Assembly (NCBI GenBank): GCA_038207745.1 | Contig: JBBQZL010000047.1 | Location: 1-14,518 of the forward strand | Direction: 5' to 3' | Length of the DNA stretch: 14,518 bases | Source of the DNA: JBBQZL01 sp038207745 | GTDB lineage: Bacteria > Actinomycetota > Thermoleophilia > Solirubrobacterales > 70-9 | Shown: one piece after another, positions 7,280-13,927 of the stretch | How the letters are laid out: every line of letters begins with the position of its first letter | How positions within the stretch are numbered: the first letter of the stretch is position 1 | The notes under the pieces: model-generated | Seen by the model: only the letters and a program-made list of their open reading frames with translations | What the model was told of the DNA's origin: nothing | The model's database searches: none | Translations under genes and position numbers: made by a program

Positions 7280-8283
7280 GCGGCTCCTTCGAGAGAAGGC
7301 TCCGCCTCGCTGTCGGCGTCGTCATCGTTGCCGCCCTCGAGAGAGCGCCCGGTCTTGGCAAGGAAGACGTCGTCGAGCGATGGGGCGTGAAGCTGGAGAT
7401 GCTGGACCCCGATCTGCTCGGCGTCCAGTGCCCTCACCACCTCGGCCAATGCGGATTCACCATCGCGAAGCAGGATTGCGGCGCCGCGCGGTGAGGTGCC
7501 TGCGCTCTCCCCGAATCGCCCGAGCACCGCAGCCAGATGTGCCCGCTGGGCCGGATCGATGGGGATCGCTTCCACTGTCGGGAGACCGATCTCGGCCTTC
7601 AGTGATTCCGGGGTGCCCTCGGCGACGATCCTCCCCTGATCGATGATCCCGACACGTGAGGCAAGCGCATCAGCCTCTTCGAGGTACTGGGTGGTCAGGA
7701 AGACGGTGACGCCATCATCGGTTGCGAGGCGCGCGACTTCTTCCCAGAGCGCGGTCCGGCTCTGGATGTCGAGACCGGTGGTCGGCTCATCCAGAAAGAG
7801 GATGCTCGGCCTGTGGACGAGGGCCAGAGCGAGATCGAGGCGACGCTTCATGCCGCCCGAGTAACCGCCCACCCGCCGATCGGCCGCATTGTTGAGGCCG
7901 ACCCTTTCGAGCAATTCGCTGGAGCGCGCTTCTCGCTCGGCCTTGTGCATTCCGTGGAGAGACGTCTGCAGGCGCATGTGCTCGCGAGCGTTGAGCATCG
8001 GATCGAGCGCGGCCTCCTGAAGCGCCGCCCCGATCGAGGCCCGGACCTTGGGGCCTTCGGTGACGACGTCATACCCGGCCACCCGGGCGACTCCCGCCGT
8101 CGGGGGCAGAAGCGTCGTAAGCATCAGCACAGTGGTTGACTTGCCGGCCCCGTTTGGCCCGAGGAATCCGTAGATCTCCCCGGGCGCGACCACGAGGTCG
8201 ATTCCATCCACAGCCCGTGGCCCCTTCCTGAACTCGCGGACCAGGCCTTCGACCTCGATTCCGGCATTTGTCTCTGAACTCAT
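7276..8283 (-). CDS. DrrA-type ABC exporter ATP-binding protein
   Basis: This 335-residue cytoplasmic ATPase powers the adjacent permeases. It has Walker A GPNGAGKST (42-50), Q-loop Gln89, signature YSGGM (141-145), Walker B ILFLDEP (161-167) and D-loop GLD (170-172). The switch position usually held by His is Gln199 in TTQYLEEAD, which is characteristic of DrrA daunorubicin-exporter ATPases. The C-terminal domain ends with PSLDDVFLAKTGR, another DrrA hallmark, then an acidic tail. I chose the ATG at 8283 (MSSETNAGIEVEG) because it gives the normal N-terminus and sits directly behind a predicted promoter. A longer frame back to 8379 would run through that promoter. No Shine-Dalgarno precedes the ATG, fitting a leaderless or near-leaderless message. 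DrrA resemblance indicates family, not substrate. Confidence 0.93.
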   Translation of the reverse strand: MSSETNAGIEVEGLVREFRKGPRAVDGIDLVVAPGEIYGFLGPNGAGKSTTVLMLTTLLPPTAGVARVAGYDVVTEGPKVRASIGAALQEAALDPMLNAREHMRLQTSLHGMHKAEREARSSELLERVGLNNAADRRVGGYSGGMKRRLDLALALVHRPSILFLDEPTTGLDIQSRTALWEEVARLATDDGVTVFLTTQYLEEADALASRVGIIDQGRIVAEGTPESLKAEIGLPTVEAIPIDPAQRAHLAAVLGRFGESAGTSPRGAAILLRDGESALAEVVRALDAEQIGVQHLQLHAPSLDDVFLAKTGRSLEGGNDDDADSEAEPSLEGAA

Positions 8284-8319
8284 GGTCGTGCAGCGTACAG
8301 TGATTGTTGAGAGTGTCAA
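8283..8319 (-). promoter_or_regulatory. Predicted promoter of the exporter operon, giving a near-leaderless mRNA
   Basis: On the minus strand a perfect -35 TTGACA (8319 to 8314) is followed, after 16 bases, by TACGCT (8297 to 8292), which keeps the key TA and final T of a -10 box. Only eight bases separate the -10 from the ATPase ATG. Transcription would therefore start at or within a few bases of the start codon, consistent with the missing Shine-Dalgarno. Confidence 0.5.
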
Positions 8320-8326
8320 GTATTGA
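8307..8326. promoter_or_regulatory. Candidate MarR operator, TTGA-N5-TCAA-N3-TTGA
   Basis: Two overlapping short inverted repeats share the central TCAA: TTGA/TCAA at 8307-8319 and TCAA/TTGA at 8316-8326. The cluster covers the predicted -35 boxes of both divergent promoters, where a MarR dimer could repress its own gene and the exporter together. The region is visibly AT-richer than the surrounding genes. The arms are only four bases long, so the assignment is tentative. Confidence 0.4.
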
Positions 8327-8360
8327 AGTTGTAAATCGTTGATGTCCTCGATAAGGTGAG
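8307..8360 (+). promoter_or_regulatory. Predicted promoter and ribosome binding site of the marR gene
   Basis: TTGAGA (8307-8312, five of six consensus bases) and TGTAAA (8330-8335, four of six) are 17 bases apart, so a message would start near 8342. AAGGTGAG at 8353-8360 is a good Shine-Dalgarno seven bases before the ATG at 8368. That favours this ATG over the in-frame GTG at 8356, which lies inside the ribosome binding site. Confidence 0.45.
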
Positions 8361-8367
8361 CCGTCCG

Positions 8368-8820
8368 ATGGGATCGCAACCAAGAGCAGAGGCTGGAAGC
8401 AGGACCGCCAGTGAGGCATGGGCCGCGATGCAGGAGTTCATGTTCAGCCGGCAGCGGCCACGCTGGATGGCAATCGGCGCCGAGTTCGATCTGACGCCCC
8501 CGCAGGTGATGACAATCAACCGGATAGAGCCCGACCGGCCCGCGCCGATGAGCGACATCGCCCGCTGGCTCGCATGCGATGCTTCGAACGTGACCGGGAT
8601 CACCGATCGGCTCGAGAAACGCGGTCTGCTGGAGCGACAGAACGACCCAGGCGATCGCCGGGTCAGGATGTTGGCGCTGACGCCCGAGGGTCTTGAACTT
8701 CGGGCTGAACTTCAGGAGCGGAGCAGGATTCCCCCGCCCGAGATCATCGCCCTCTCCGCCGAGGACCAGGCGTCGCTTCGCGACATCCTGCTCAGGGTGA
8801 TGGAGAACAGAGGACCGTAG
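8368..8820 (+). CDS. MarR-family transcriptional regulator
   Basis: This 150-residue winged-helix regulator is divergent from the DrrA-type exporter. The recognition helix lies around DASNVTGITDRLEKRG (71-86). The wing carries the MarR signature DPGDRR (93-98), followed by RMLALTPEG. MarR proteins usually bind as dimers to short palindromes and are released by small phenolic or drug-like ligands. Here the candidate operator sits across both promoters in the 84-base divergent region, so I infer autoregulation and control of the exporter operon. The ATG at 8368 has a well-placed Shine-Dalgarno. The gene ends 21 bases from the convergent stop of the gamma-glutamyltransferase gene, with no obvious terminator hairpin between them. 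The ligand cannot be predicted. Confidence 0.92.
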   Translation: MGSQPRAEAGSRTASEAWAAMQEFMFSRQRPRWMAIGAEFDLTPPQVMTINRIEPDRPAPMSDIARWLACDASNVTGITDRLEKRGLLERQNDPGDRRVRMLALTPEGLELRAELQERSRIPPPEIIALSAEDQASLRDILLRVMENRGP

Positions 8821-8841
8821 CTCCGCGATCTTCGTCCCGGC

Positions 8842-10329
8842 TCAGAGGACAATCGACGCCCCGCCACGCCTCGGGTCACCGGCCGCGTCGAGCACCCCGG
8901 TCTCCGGATCACGCGTGACCGCCTGGACACCACCAAAGAACAGGTTCTGCTCCTGCCAGCGCACGACCGGCACCCCGGACTCCTCGATCCTCGCCAATGC
9001 CGCCGGGTCGACCTGCGGCTCAGCCTGGAGGACGCCGGATTCGAAGTGGATCCGGGCGGCGCTGATCGCCTCCCCCGGCGACCTGCCGTCGGCAAGCAAC
9101 CGAAGCAGTACCTGGAGAATCGCGGAGCGGATCCGGTTGGAGCCGGCACTTCCAAGCCCCGCAATCACCTCGCCACCCCGTAGGACCACGGTAGGGGACA
9201 TCATCGAGGGCAGCCTTGATCCAGGCGGTGTCTGATGAAAGCCCAGCGGGTTGAGGTCCTCCTCGCCGAGCATGTTGTTGAGGTGGATTCCGGTGCCCGG
9301 AACCATCACCCCGGAGCCCGTTCCGTTCGAACAGGTGATGCTCGCGCAGAGGCCTTCGGCATCTATCGCGACCAGGTGCGTGGTTGAGCCAAGCGCATCG
9401 AGACGAGCGGGATCGAGAAATCCCTGCATGCCTCCATCGATCGAGAGCGAAGCGACAAAATCCTCGTTGCGGGCCTCGTTGGCGATCCTCATCGCGGTGA
9501 GAACCTGCTCGACCCCGGCCTCGCCGATCCGTTCCAGCAGCTCCAGGCACAGCGCGATCAGGATCCCGCCGGAAGACGGCGGCGCGTTGGTGAGAATCCT
9601 GGCACCTCGAAACGTCGCCTCAACCGGTTGGCGATCAATCGGGCGGTAGGCGCAAAGGTCCTCCCTGGAGAGCGTCCCGCCCAGCCCGCCCACGAACTCC
9701 GCAATCGCCCTGCCATATTCGCCGGCGTAGAACGGCTCTGCGCCCCCGGCCGCGTATGCCTCGAGTGTGTCGGCCAGGTCGGGGATGCGCAGGACGTCTC
9801 CCTCGCCCAGAAGTCTGCCATCCGGGGCGTAGACCGAGCGCATCCCCGGCGAAGCCGTGTAGATCGACTCGAGTATCCGCAGGACATATGCCTGCTGGCG
9901 ATTGAGCGGAGCGCCCTCCCGGGCCCACCGCACACCGGGTCCGACAAGTTCGGTCATCGGCATCGTCCCATGCAGCGCAAGCACGTGGTCCAGCCCGGCG
10001 GCGGTGCCCGGCACGCCGCAGGATGCCGCACCCACGTTGAAGACCTGGGTTATCGAGTCGGTGAACGGAACTTGGACGGGGACCAGCTCCTCGCCGCGCA
10101 CCACATCACCGTGTCCGGGAGCCGCGACGAAGAAGTCGGTCAGGGTCGAAACCCCATTCCCCTCAACCAACAGGAAACCTCCGGCGCCGAGTCCGGTCAG
10201 CGGGCTCTCGACCGCAAAAGAGGTCAGGGCCGCGCAGACGGCTGCATCGACGGCATTGCCACCCTCACGAAGGATCTCCGCCCCGGCCTCGGCCGTCAGC
10301 GGGTGCCCGGCGGCAATCGCACCCCTCAA
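8842..10329 (-). CDS. Gamma-glutamyltransferase-family Ntn hydrolase, apparently cytoplasmic
   Basis: This 495-residue protein belongs to the gamma-glutamyltranspeptidase family, which self-cleaves before a Thr nucleophile. Landmarks are AAGHPLTAEAGAEILREGGN (6-25), the nucleophile motif STTHLVAID with Thr316 first, PGTGIHLNNMLGEEDLNP (344-361) and SRLPSMMSPT (371-380). Cleavage would give chains of about 315 and 180 residues. It is shorter than E. coli GGT and has no signal peptide. Two substrate-site positions differ: the Arg that holds the glutamyl carboxylate (E. coli Arg114) aligns with Phe in TDFFVAAPG (64-72), and the oxyanion Gly pair is Gly-Ser (GSAGSNRI, 393-400). The substrate may therefore not be glutathione. 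The TTG start at 10329 lies five bases after the ftsZ stop and lacks a clear Shine-Dalgarno, so translation is probably coupled. Confidence 0.88.
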   Translation of the reverse strand: MRGAIAAGHPLTAEAGAEILREGGNAVDAAVCAALTSFAVESPLTGLGAGGFLLVEGNGVSTLTDFFVAAPGHGDVVRGEELVPVQVPFTDSITQVFNVGAASCGVPGTAAGLDHVLALHGTMPMTELVGPGVRWAREGAPLNRQQAYVLRILESIYTASPGMRSVYAPDGRLLGEGDVLRIPDLADTLEAYAAGGAEPFYAGEYGRAIAEFVGGLGGTLSREDLCAYRPIDRQPVEATFRGARILTNAPPSSGGILIALCLELLERIGEAGVEQVLTAMRIANEARNEDFVASLSIDGGMQGFLDPARLDALGSTTHLVAIDAEGLCASITCSNGTGSGVMVPGTGIHLNNMLGEEDLNPLGFHQTPPGSRLPSMMSPTVVLRGGEVIAGLGSAGSNRIRSAILQVLLRLLADGRSPGEAISAARIHFESGVLQAEPQVDPAALARIEESGVPVVRWQEQNLFFGGVQAVTRDPETGVLDAAGDPRRGGASIVL

Positions 10330-10334
10330 GTGAC

Positions 10335-11804
10335 TCAGCCCGGCAGGAACTCCGGGACATCGAGACCACCGAGATCACCCGAGGAGCGGCGCGAGCGGCC
10401 TCCGCCCGAGTCGGCGGATTCACCTGCCCGCCCCGCCTTCGGTTCGGCGGCGCGGCGCGGCGGCGGATTGCGACCGTCAAAGCGGGTCGCAACCACGGTC
10501 ACCCAGATCTGTTCCTCGAGATCCTCGTCCACGTTTGCCCCAAAGATGATGTTGGCGTCGGGATGCGCAGCCTCACCGACAACCTTTGCCGCTTCGCTGA
10601 CCTCGATAAGGGACAGGTCGGGACCCCCGGTGATCGAGAGCAGGATCGCTCGTGCACCATCCATCGAGGTCTCGAGCAACGGTGAGGCGATCGCCTTCTG
10701 CGCAGCCATTTCGGCGCGGTCGTCGCCGGTTCCCATGCCGATGCCGAGCAGGGCCCGGCCGGCGTCGGACATGATCGTCCTCACATCGGCAAAGTCGAGA
10801 TTGATCAGCGCGGGAAGCGTGACAAGGTCGGAAATGCCCTGCACTCCCTGGCGCAGGACATCGTCGGCGACCTGGAAGGCCTCGACCATCGACGTCGCCT
10901 GATCGAGCACTTCGAGCAGCCGGTCGTTCGGGACCACGATCAGGGTGTCGACCTCGGCGGCAAGCGCCTCGATGCCCTTGTCCGCCTGGGTCTGCCTGCG
11001 GCTGCCCTCGAAGCTGAACGGCTTGGTGACGATTCCGACGGTCAGCGCACCGACCTCGCGGGCAAGCCGGGCGATCACGGGTGCCGCACCGGTTCCGGTT
11101 CCCCCTCCTGCGCCGGCAGCGACGAAGACCATGTCGGAGCCCTTGAGCAGACGCTTGATCTTGTCCTGCTCGCCAAAGGCGGAGCGGTATCCGAGATCCG
11201 GATCCGCACCGGCGCCGAGGCCACGTGTCTGTTCGCCGCCGATATGGACCGTCACATCCGCGATGCAAAGCTGCAGCGACTGGAGATCGGTGTTGACGGC
11301 CATGAACTCGACGCCTGGAATCTGGCTCTCGACCATCCGGTTGACGGCGTTGACGCCGGCACCGCCGACTCCGACCACCCGGATCACAGGATTGTGCGGG
11401 TGGCCCCCGGGCGCCTCGTAGGACGGCTCCTCGCGGCCGTACCGCGGTCCCTCACCCTCCCGATCGGGCTCTGCGTCAAAGATCCTCGAAAGTCGTTCAC
11501 GAGCCTCGGGTATGTGCGAGGTGTCCATGTCGGCGTGCGGCGCCGAGAGGGGCTCGTCATCCATCACCTCGTCGCGCAGGTCGTCCGAGCCCGCGGCCTG
11601 GCCCGAGTGGCCGGGGGCGACCTCGGCCTGATCGCCTGACGGAGCGACGGGTTCCGGTGTCGTCTCTTCGGCCGGCGGCCGGGACTTCTGGCCCTCGCCC
11701 CGGACAGGTGCCTCCGGGGGATCCGCCGGAGCATCATCGGAGGTGGAGCGAAAGAGGTCAGCGAGCGGACCCTCGCGCATGCTGGCTCGTTTACGGCGTG
11801 CCAT
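10335..11804 (-). CDS. ftsZ: Cell division protein FtsZ with long N-terminal extension
   Basis: FtsZ is the tubulin-like GTPase that forms the cytokinetic ring. Within 489 residues the GTPase core starts near 139 (VIRVVGVGGAGVNAVNRM), with the tubulin signature GGGTGTG at 233-239 and the T7 catalytic loop NLDFADV at 335-341 (Asn335, Asp337, Asp340). The protein ends with a conserved tail peptide, DVPEFLPG, which normally binds division partners, after a basic, Gly-rich linker (about 445-478). All catalytic residues are intact. The unusual part is about 135 residues in front of the core: a basic start, SMREGPLADLFRS (8-20), an acidic Pro-rich stretch, then IPEARERLSRIFD (98-110). The start is fixed by AAGGAGGT eight bases before the ATG at 11804. 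It overlaps parA by 14 bases rather than sitting beside the division and cell-wall genes. Confidence 0.96.
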   Translation of the reverse strand: MARRKRASMREGPLADLFRSTSDDAPADPPEAPVRGEGQKSRPPAEETTPEPVAPSGDQAEVAPGHSGQAAGSDDLRDEVMDDEPLSAPHADMDTSHIPEARERLSRIFDAEPDREGEGPRYGREEPSYEAPGGHPHNPVIRVVGVGGAGVNAVNRMVESQIPGVEFMAVNTDLQSLQLCIADVTVHIGGEQTRGLGAGADPDLGYRSAFGEQDKIKRLLKGSDMVFVAAGAGGGTGTGAAPVIARLAREVGALTVGIVTKPFSFEGSRRQTQADKGIEALAAEVDTLIVVPNDRLLEVLDQATSMVEAFQVADDVLRQGVQGISDLVTLPALINLDFADVRTIMSDAGRALLGIGMGTGDDRAEMAAQKAIASPLLETSMDGARAILLSITGGPDLSLIEVSEAAKVVGEAAHPDANIIFGANVDEDLEEQIWVTVVATRFDGRNPPPRRAAEPKAGRAGESADSGGGRSRRSSGDLGGLDVPEFLPG

Positions 11805-12876
11805 GGGTCAGAACCTCCTTTGCCAGCTCCCGGTAGTAGTTGGCCGCTTTGCTCTGTGAATCGTACTTCAGCACAGAAGCTCCGCGAACCGGGGCTTCGG
11901 CGAACTTGACCGCCTTGCGGATCCGGGTCTTGAAGACGAGGTCTCCGAAGTTCTCCTCAAGGATCTCGATCGCCTCATTGGCATGGACGGTTCTCTTGTC
12001 GAACATCGTCGGGAGGATGCCCTCGATGGCCACATCAGGATTGAGGTTCTCCCGGATCATCTGGAGGGTGCTCTGGAGCTGGACCAGTCCACGCATCGAG
12101 AGGTATTCGCATTGAACCGGCACGATCACCCTGTCTGACGCGGTCAGGGCGTTGATCGTCAGAAGCCCCAGGCTCGGCGGGGTATCGATGCAGATGAAGT
12201 CATAGTCGCCGGAGACCTCGACCAATGCCTTCTCGAGCGAGCGCTCGCGGCCGATCTTCATGCTCATCGCGATCTCGGCACCTGCCAGATCTATCGATGC
12301 CACGGCGATATCGATCTCACGGTGGCTGATCACCTCTCTGATCGGAAGGTCGTGGACAAGCACGTCGTAGATGCTCTTCTCGACCTTGTCGGGGTCGATG
12401 CCCTGGCTCATCGTCAGGTTGCCCTGAGGATCGAGGTCGATGCAGAGAACGCGGTAGCCCAGCTCGGCGAAGGCAACTGCGAGGTTGAGGGTCGTGGTCG
12501 TCTTCGCCACGCCCCCCTTCTGGTTTGCGAAGGAGATCACCTTGGCGTGGCCGGTCGGCACCGCCTCCGGCTCGGGATCTTCGATCTTGACCACGATCGG
12601 GTTCCGGGAAGGCGCGATCAGATCAGCAGCGGACATCCGTGCTCCTGACTCTTCCGCATCGGCCCTGGAGGGCTCTTTGATCTTCTCGGCGACCGCGGCC
12701 GGCGCCCTGCGGGTCTCGGTTTCGTCATCTCGAGCCAGAGCGTTCGATGCACCTCCCGAAACGCGGATCTCGGCATCCCCCGCCTCAGGGACGTCGATCG
12801 GTTTCGGGTGCACCACGGACTCCGTTTCAGGAGCAGGATCCACCAGGGCCTTGTTTTTACGACTGAGCAATCCCAT
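11791..12876 (-). CDS. parA: ParA/Soj-family chromosome-partitioning ATPase
   Basis: ParA ATPases bind DNA as ATP dimers and move ParB-parS complexes, or position other cargo. In this 361-residue protein the ATPase core begins near residue 110. It has the deviant Walker A KGGVAKTT (120-127) with signature Lys120 and catalytic Lys125, IDLDPQGN (146-153), Walker B with CIDTPPSLG, and a C-terminal IRKAVKFAEAPVRG like the Soj DNA-binding segment. About 110 residues of acidic, Pro-rich, probably disordered sequence precede the core, starting MGLLSRKNKA. I placed the start at the ATG at 12876; the open frame runs on to 13122, but that would overlap the divergent ATPase gene. No ParB or parS was seen. 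The 14-base overlap with ftsZ suggests a joint role in segregation and division, or a MipZ/MinD-like role. Confidence 0.93.
   Translation of the reverse strand: MGLLSRKNKALVDPAPETESVVHPKPIDVPEAGDAEIRVSGGASNALARDDETETRRAPAAVAEKIKEPSRADAEESGARMSAADLIAPSRNPIVVKIEDPEPEAVPTGHAKVISFANQKGGVAKTTTTLNLAVAFAELGYRVLCIDLDPQGNLTMSQGIDPDKVEKSIYDVLVHDLPIREVISHREIDIAVASIDLAGAEIAMSMKIGRERSLEKALVEVSGDYDFICIDTPPSLGLLTINALTASDRVIVPVQCEYLSMRGLVQLQSTLQMIRENLNPDVAIEGILPTMFDKRTVHANEAIEILEENFGDLVFKTRIRKAVKFAEAPVRGASVLKYDSQSKAANYYRELAKEVLTHGTP
11813..11820 (-). promoter_or_regulatory. Strong ribosome binding site for ftsZ inside parA
   Basis: On the minus strand AAGGAGGT lies eight bases before the ftsZ ATG at 11804, near-perfect complementarity to the 16S rRNA 3' end. 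It is the strongest Shine-Dalgarno in the window and lies within the last parA codons. It fixes the ftsZ start at the residue that keeps the full N-terminal extension and suggests ftsZ is translated more strongly than its neighbours. Confidence 0.85.
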
Positions 12877-12966
12877 TTGGCCGGTTATTCGTATGAATGT
12901 GGGATTCTCCTGCCCACTGGCCAAAAAGCCCAGCACAGATGCACAGGTCCCGGTCACCCATCCTGA
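12877..12966. other. Divergent intergenic region between parA and the ATPase pair
   Basis: These 90 bases must hold the promoters for the parA-ftsZ operon (left) and the ArsA/Get3-like pair (right). I see no convincing -35/-10 pair. Features are an inverted repeat TTTGGCC (12876-12882) / GGCCAAA (12919-12925) flanking an AT-richer segment, and a smaller ATTC-N4-GAAT at about 12887-12898. Either could be a binding site. Confidence 0.4.
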
Positions 12967-13896
12967 TTGAATGAGCGGGTGCCCGAACTGCTCGACAAGA
13001 GGCTGGTGATCGTCACCGGCAAAGGCGGGGTTGGCAAGACCACAGTTGCCCTGGCGATGGGTGTACGTGCCGCCGCGGCCGGCAAGAGGACGATCGTCTG
13101 TGAGGTCGCCTCGCAGGAACACGCCTCAAAGGTCTTCGGCCATGCCGAGATCGGGTTCAACGAAACCCCACTCGCCGAGAACCTCTGGGCGATCTCGATC
13201 GACCCCGATGAGGCGATGCGCGAGTACGTCCTGCTGCAGCTCAAGGTCAAGCCGATGCGCGATCTTCTCTTCCGCAGCCGCGTCTTCACCTATCTGGCCG
13301 CTGCAACACCAGGCCTCAAGGAGCTGGTCTCGATCGGAAAGATCTGGGAACTGGCACAATTGGATCGCAAGGTCAAGGACGGCCGGGGCTACGATCTGGT
13401 CATCGTCGACGCGCCTGCAACGGGCCACGGGGTCGGCTTTCTGCAGACCCCGAGGACCTTTGCCAACGTCGCGAGGATGGGTCCGATACATGCGCAGGCC
13501 AAATCGATGCAGAACTTCCTCACCGACCACAAACTGACCGGCGCTGCGATCGTCGCCCTCCCCGAGGAGATGCCGGTCAATGAGACCGTGATGCTCGAAC
13601 ACGAGCTTCGCGAGGACGTCGGGATGGCGGTCGACCGTGTCTACATGAACGCCCTCTACCCGGATCGCTTCAACAAGAAGGACATCGAGACGCTGAAGAC
13701 AGCGATGCCGAAGGCAGGCGGCGCCGAACGATCAGCGATCCAGACGGCGCTCTCGGAGGCCGAACGCGTCAAGTCCCAGCGTTCCCAGCTTGCCCGCCTT
13801 CGGCGCAAGACCAAGAACCCGGTCAAGTCGCTTCCGTTCATCTTCGAAACCGAGCTCGGTCCCGAGCAGCTTGCCACGCTCGGCCAGCGTCTCTAG
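12967..13896 (+). CDS. ArsA/Get3-family ATPase, first of a pair (Rv3679-like)
   Basis: This 309-residue protein is a SIMIBI-class ATPase related to ArsA and Get3. It has the deviant Walker A KGGVGKTT (19-26) with its signature Lys19, and switch/Walker B text LVIVDAPATGHGVGF. Further text (TPGLKELVSIGKIWEL, GPIHAQAKSMQNFL, EEMPVNETVMLEHEL) resembles M. tuberculosis Rv3679, which works with Rv3680 as a complex reported to protect against glycerol and nitric oxide toxicity. It lacks the arsenite-binding Cys arrangement I would expect of a true ArsA, so an arsenite pump is unlikely. The start is uncertain: TTG at 12967 gives the longest form, GTG at 12979 gives MPELLDKRLVIVTGKGG, and neither has a good Shine-Dalgarno. 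It is followed 31 bases later by its partner. Confidence 0.88.
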   Translation: MNERVPELLDKRLVIVTGKGGVGKTTVALAMGVRAAAAGKRTIVCEVASQEHASKVFGHAEIGFNETPLAENLWAISIDPDEAMREYVLLQLKVKPMRDLLFRSRVFTYLAAATPGLKELVSIGKIWELAQLDRKVKDGRGYDLVIVDAPATGHGVGFLQTPRTFANVARMGPIHAQAKSMQNFLTDHKLTGAAIVALPEEMPVNETVMLEHELREDVGMAVDRVYMNALYPDRFNKKDIETLKTAMPKAGGAERSAIQTALSEAERVKSQRSQLARLRRKTKNPVKSLPFIFETELGPEQLATLGQRL

Positions 13897-13927
13897 GGAT
13901 GCGGTAGAGGTAGATCAACTGAAGTCT

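Noticed and set aside
8284..8379. Upstream extension of the ABC ATPase to 8379
   Set aside because: The extra 32 residues are unlike the family and would place coding sequence over the predicted divergent promoters and the marR ribosome binding site.
8821..8841. Terminator between marR and the convergent GGT-like gene
   Set aside because: The 21-base gap has no stable stem that I can draw.
9628..10902. A 424-codon plus-strand open frame opposite the GGT-like and ftsZ genes
   Set aside because: It has no family motif and an Arg/Pro/Ser-rich composition. It runs antisense across two well-supported genes.
12877..13122. Upstream extension of ParA to 13122
   Set aside because: It would overlap the 5' end and P-loop of the divergent ATPase, and its residues are antisense-like. 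The ATG at 12876 leaves a normal intergenic gap.
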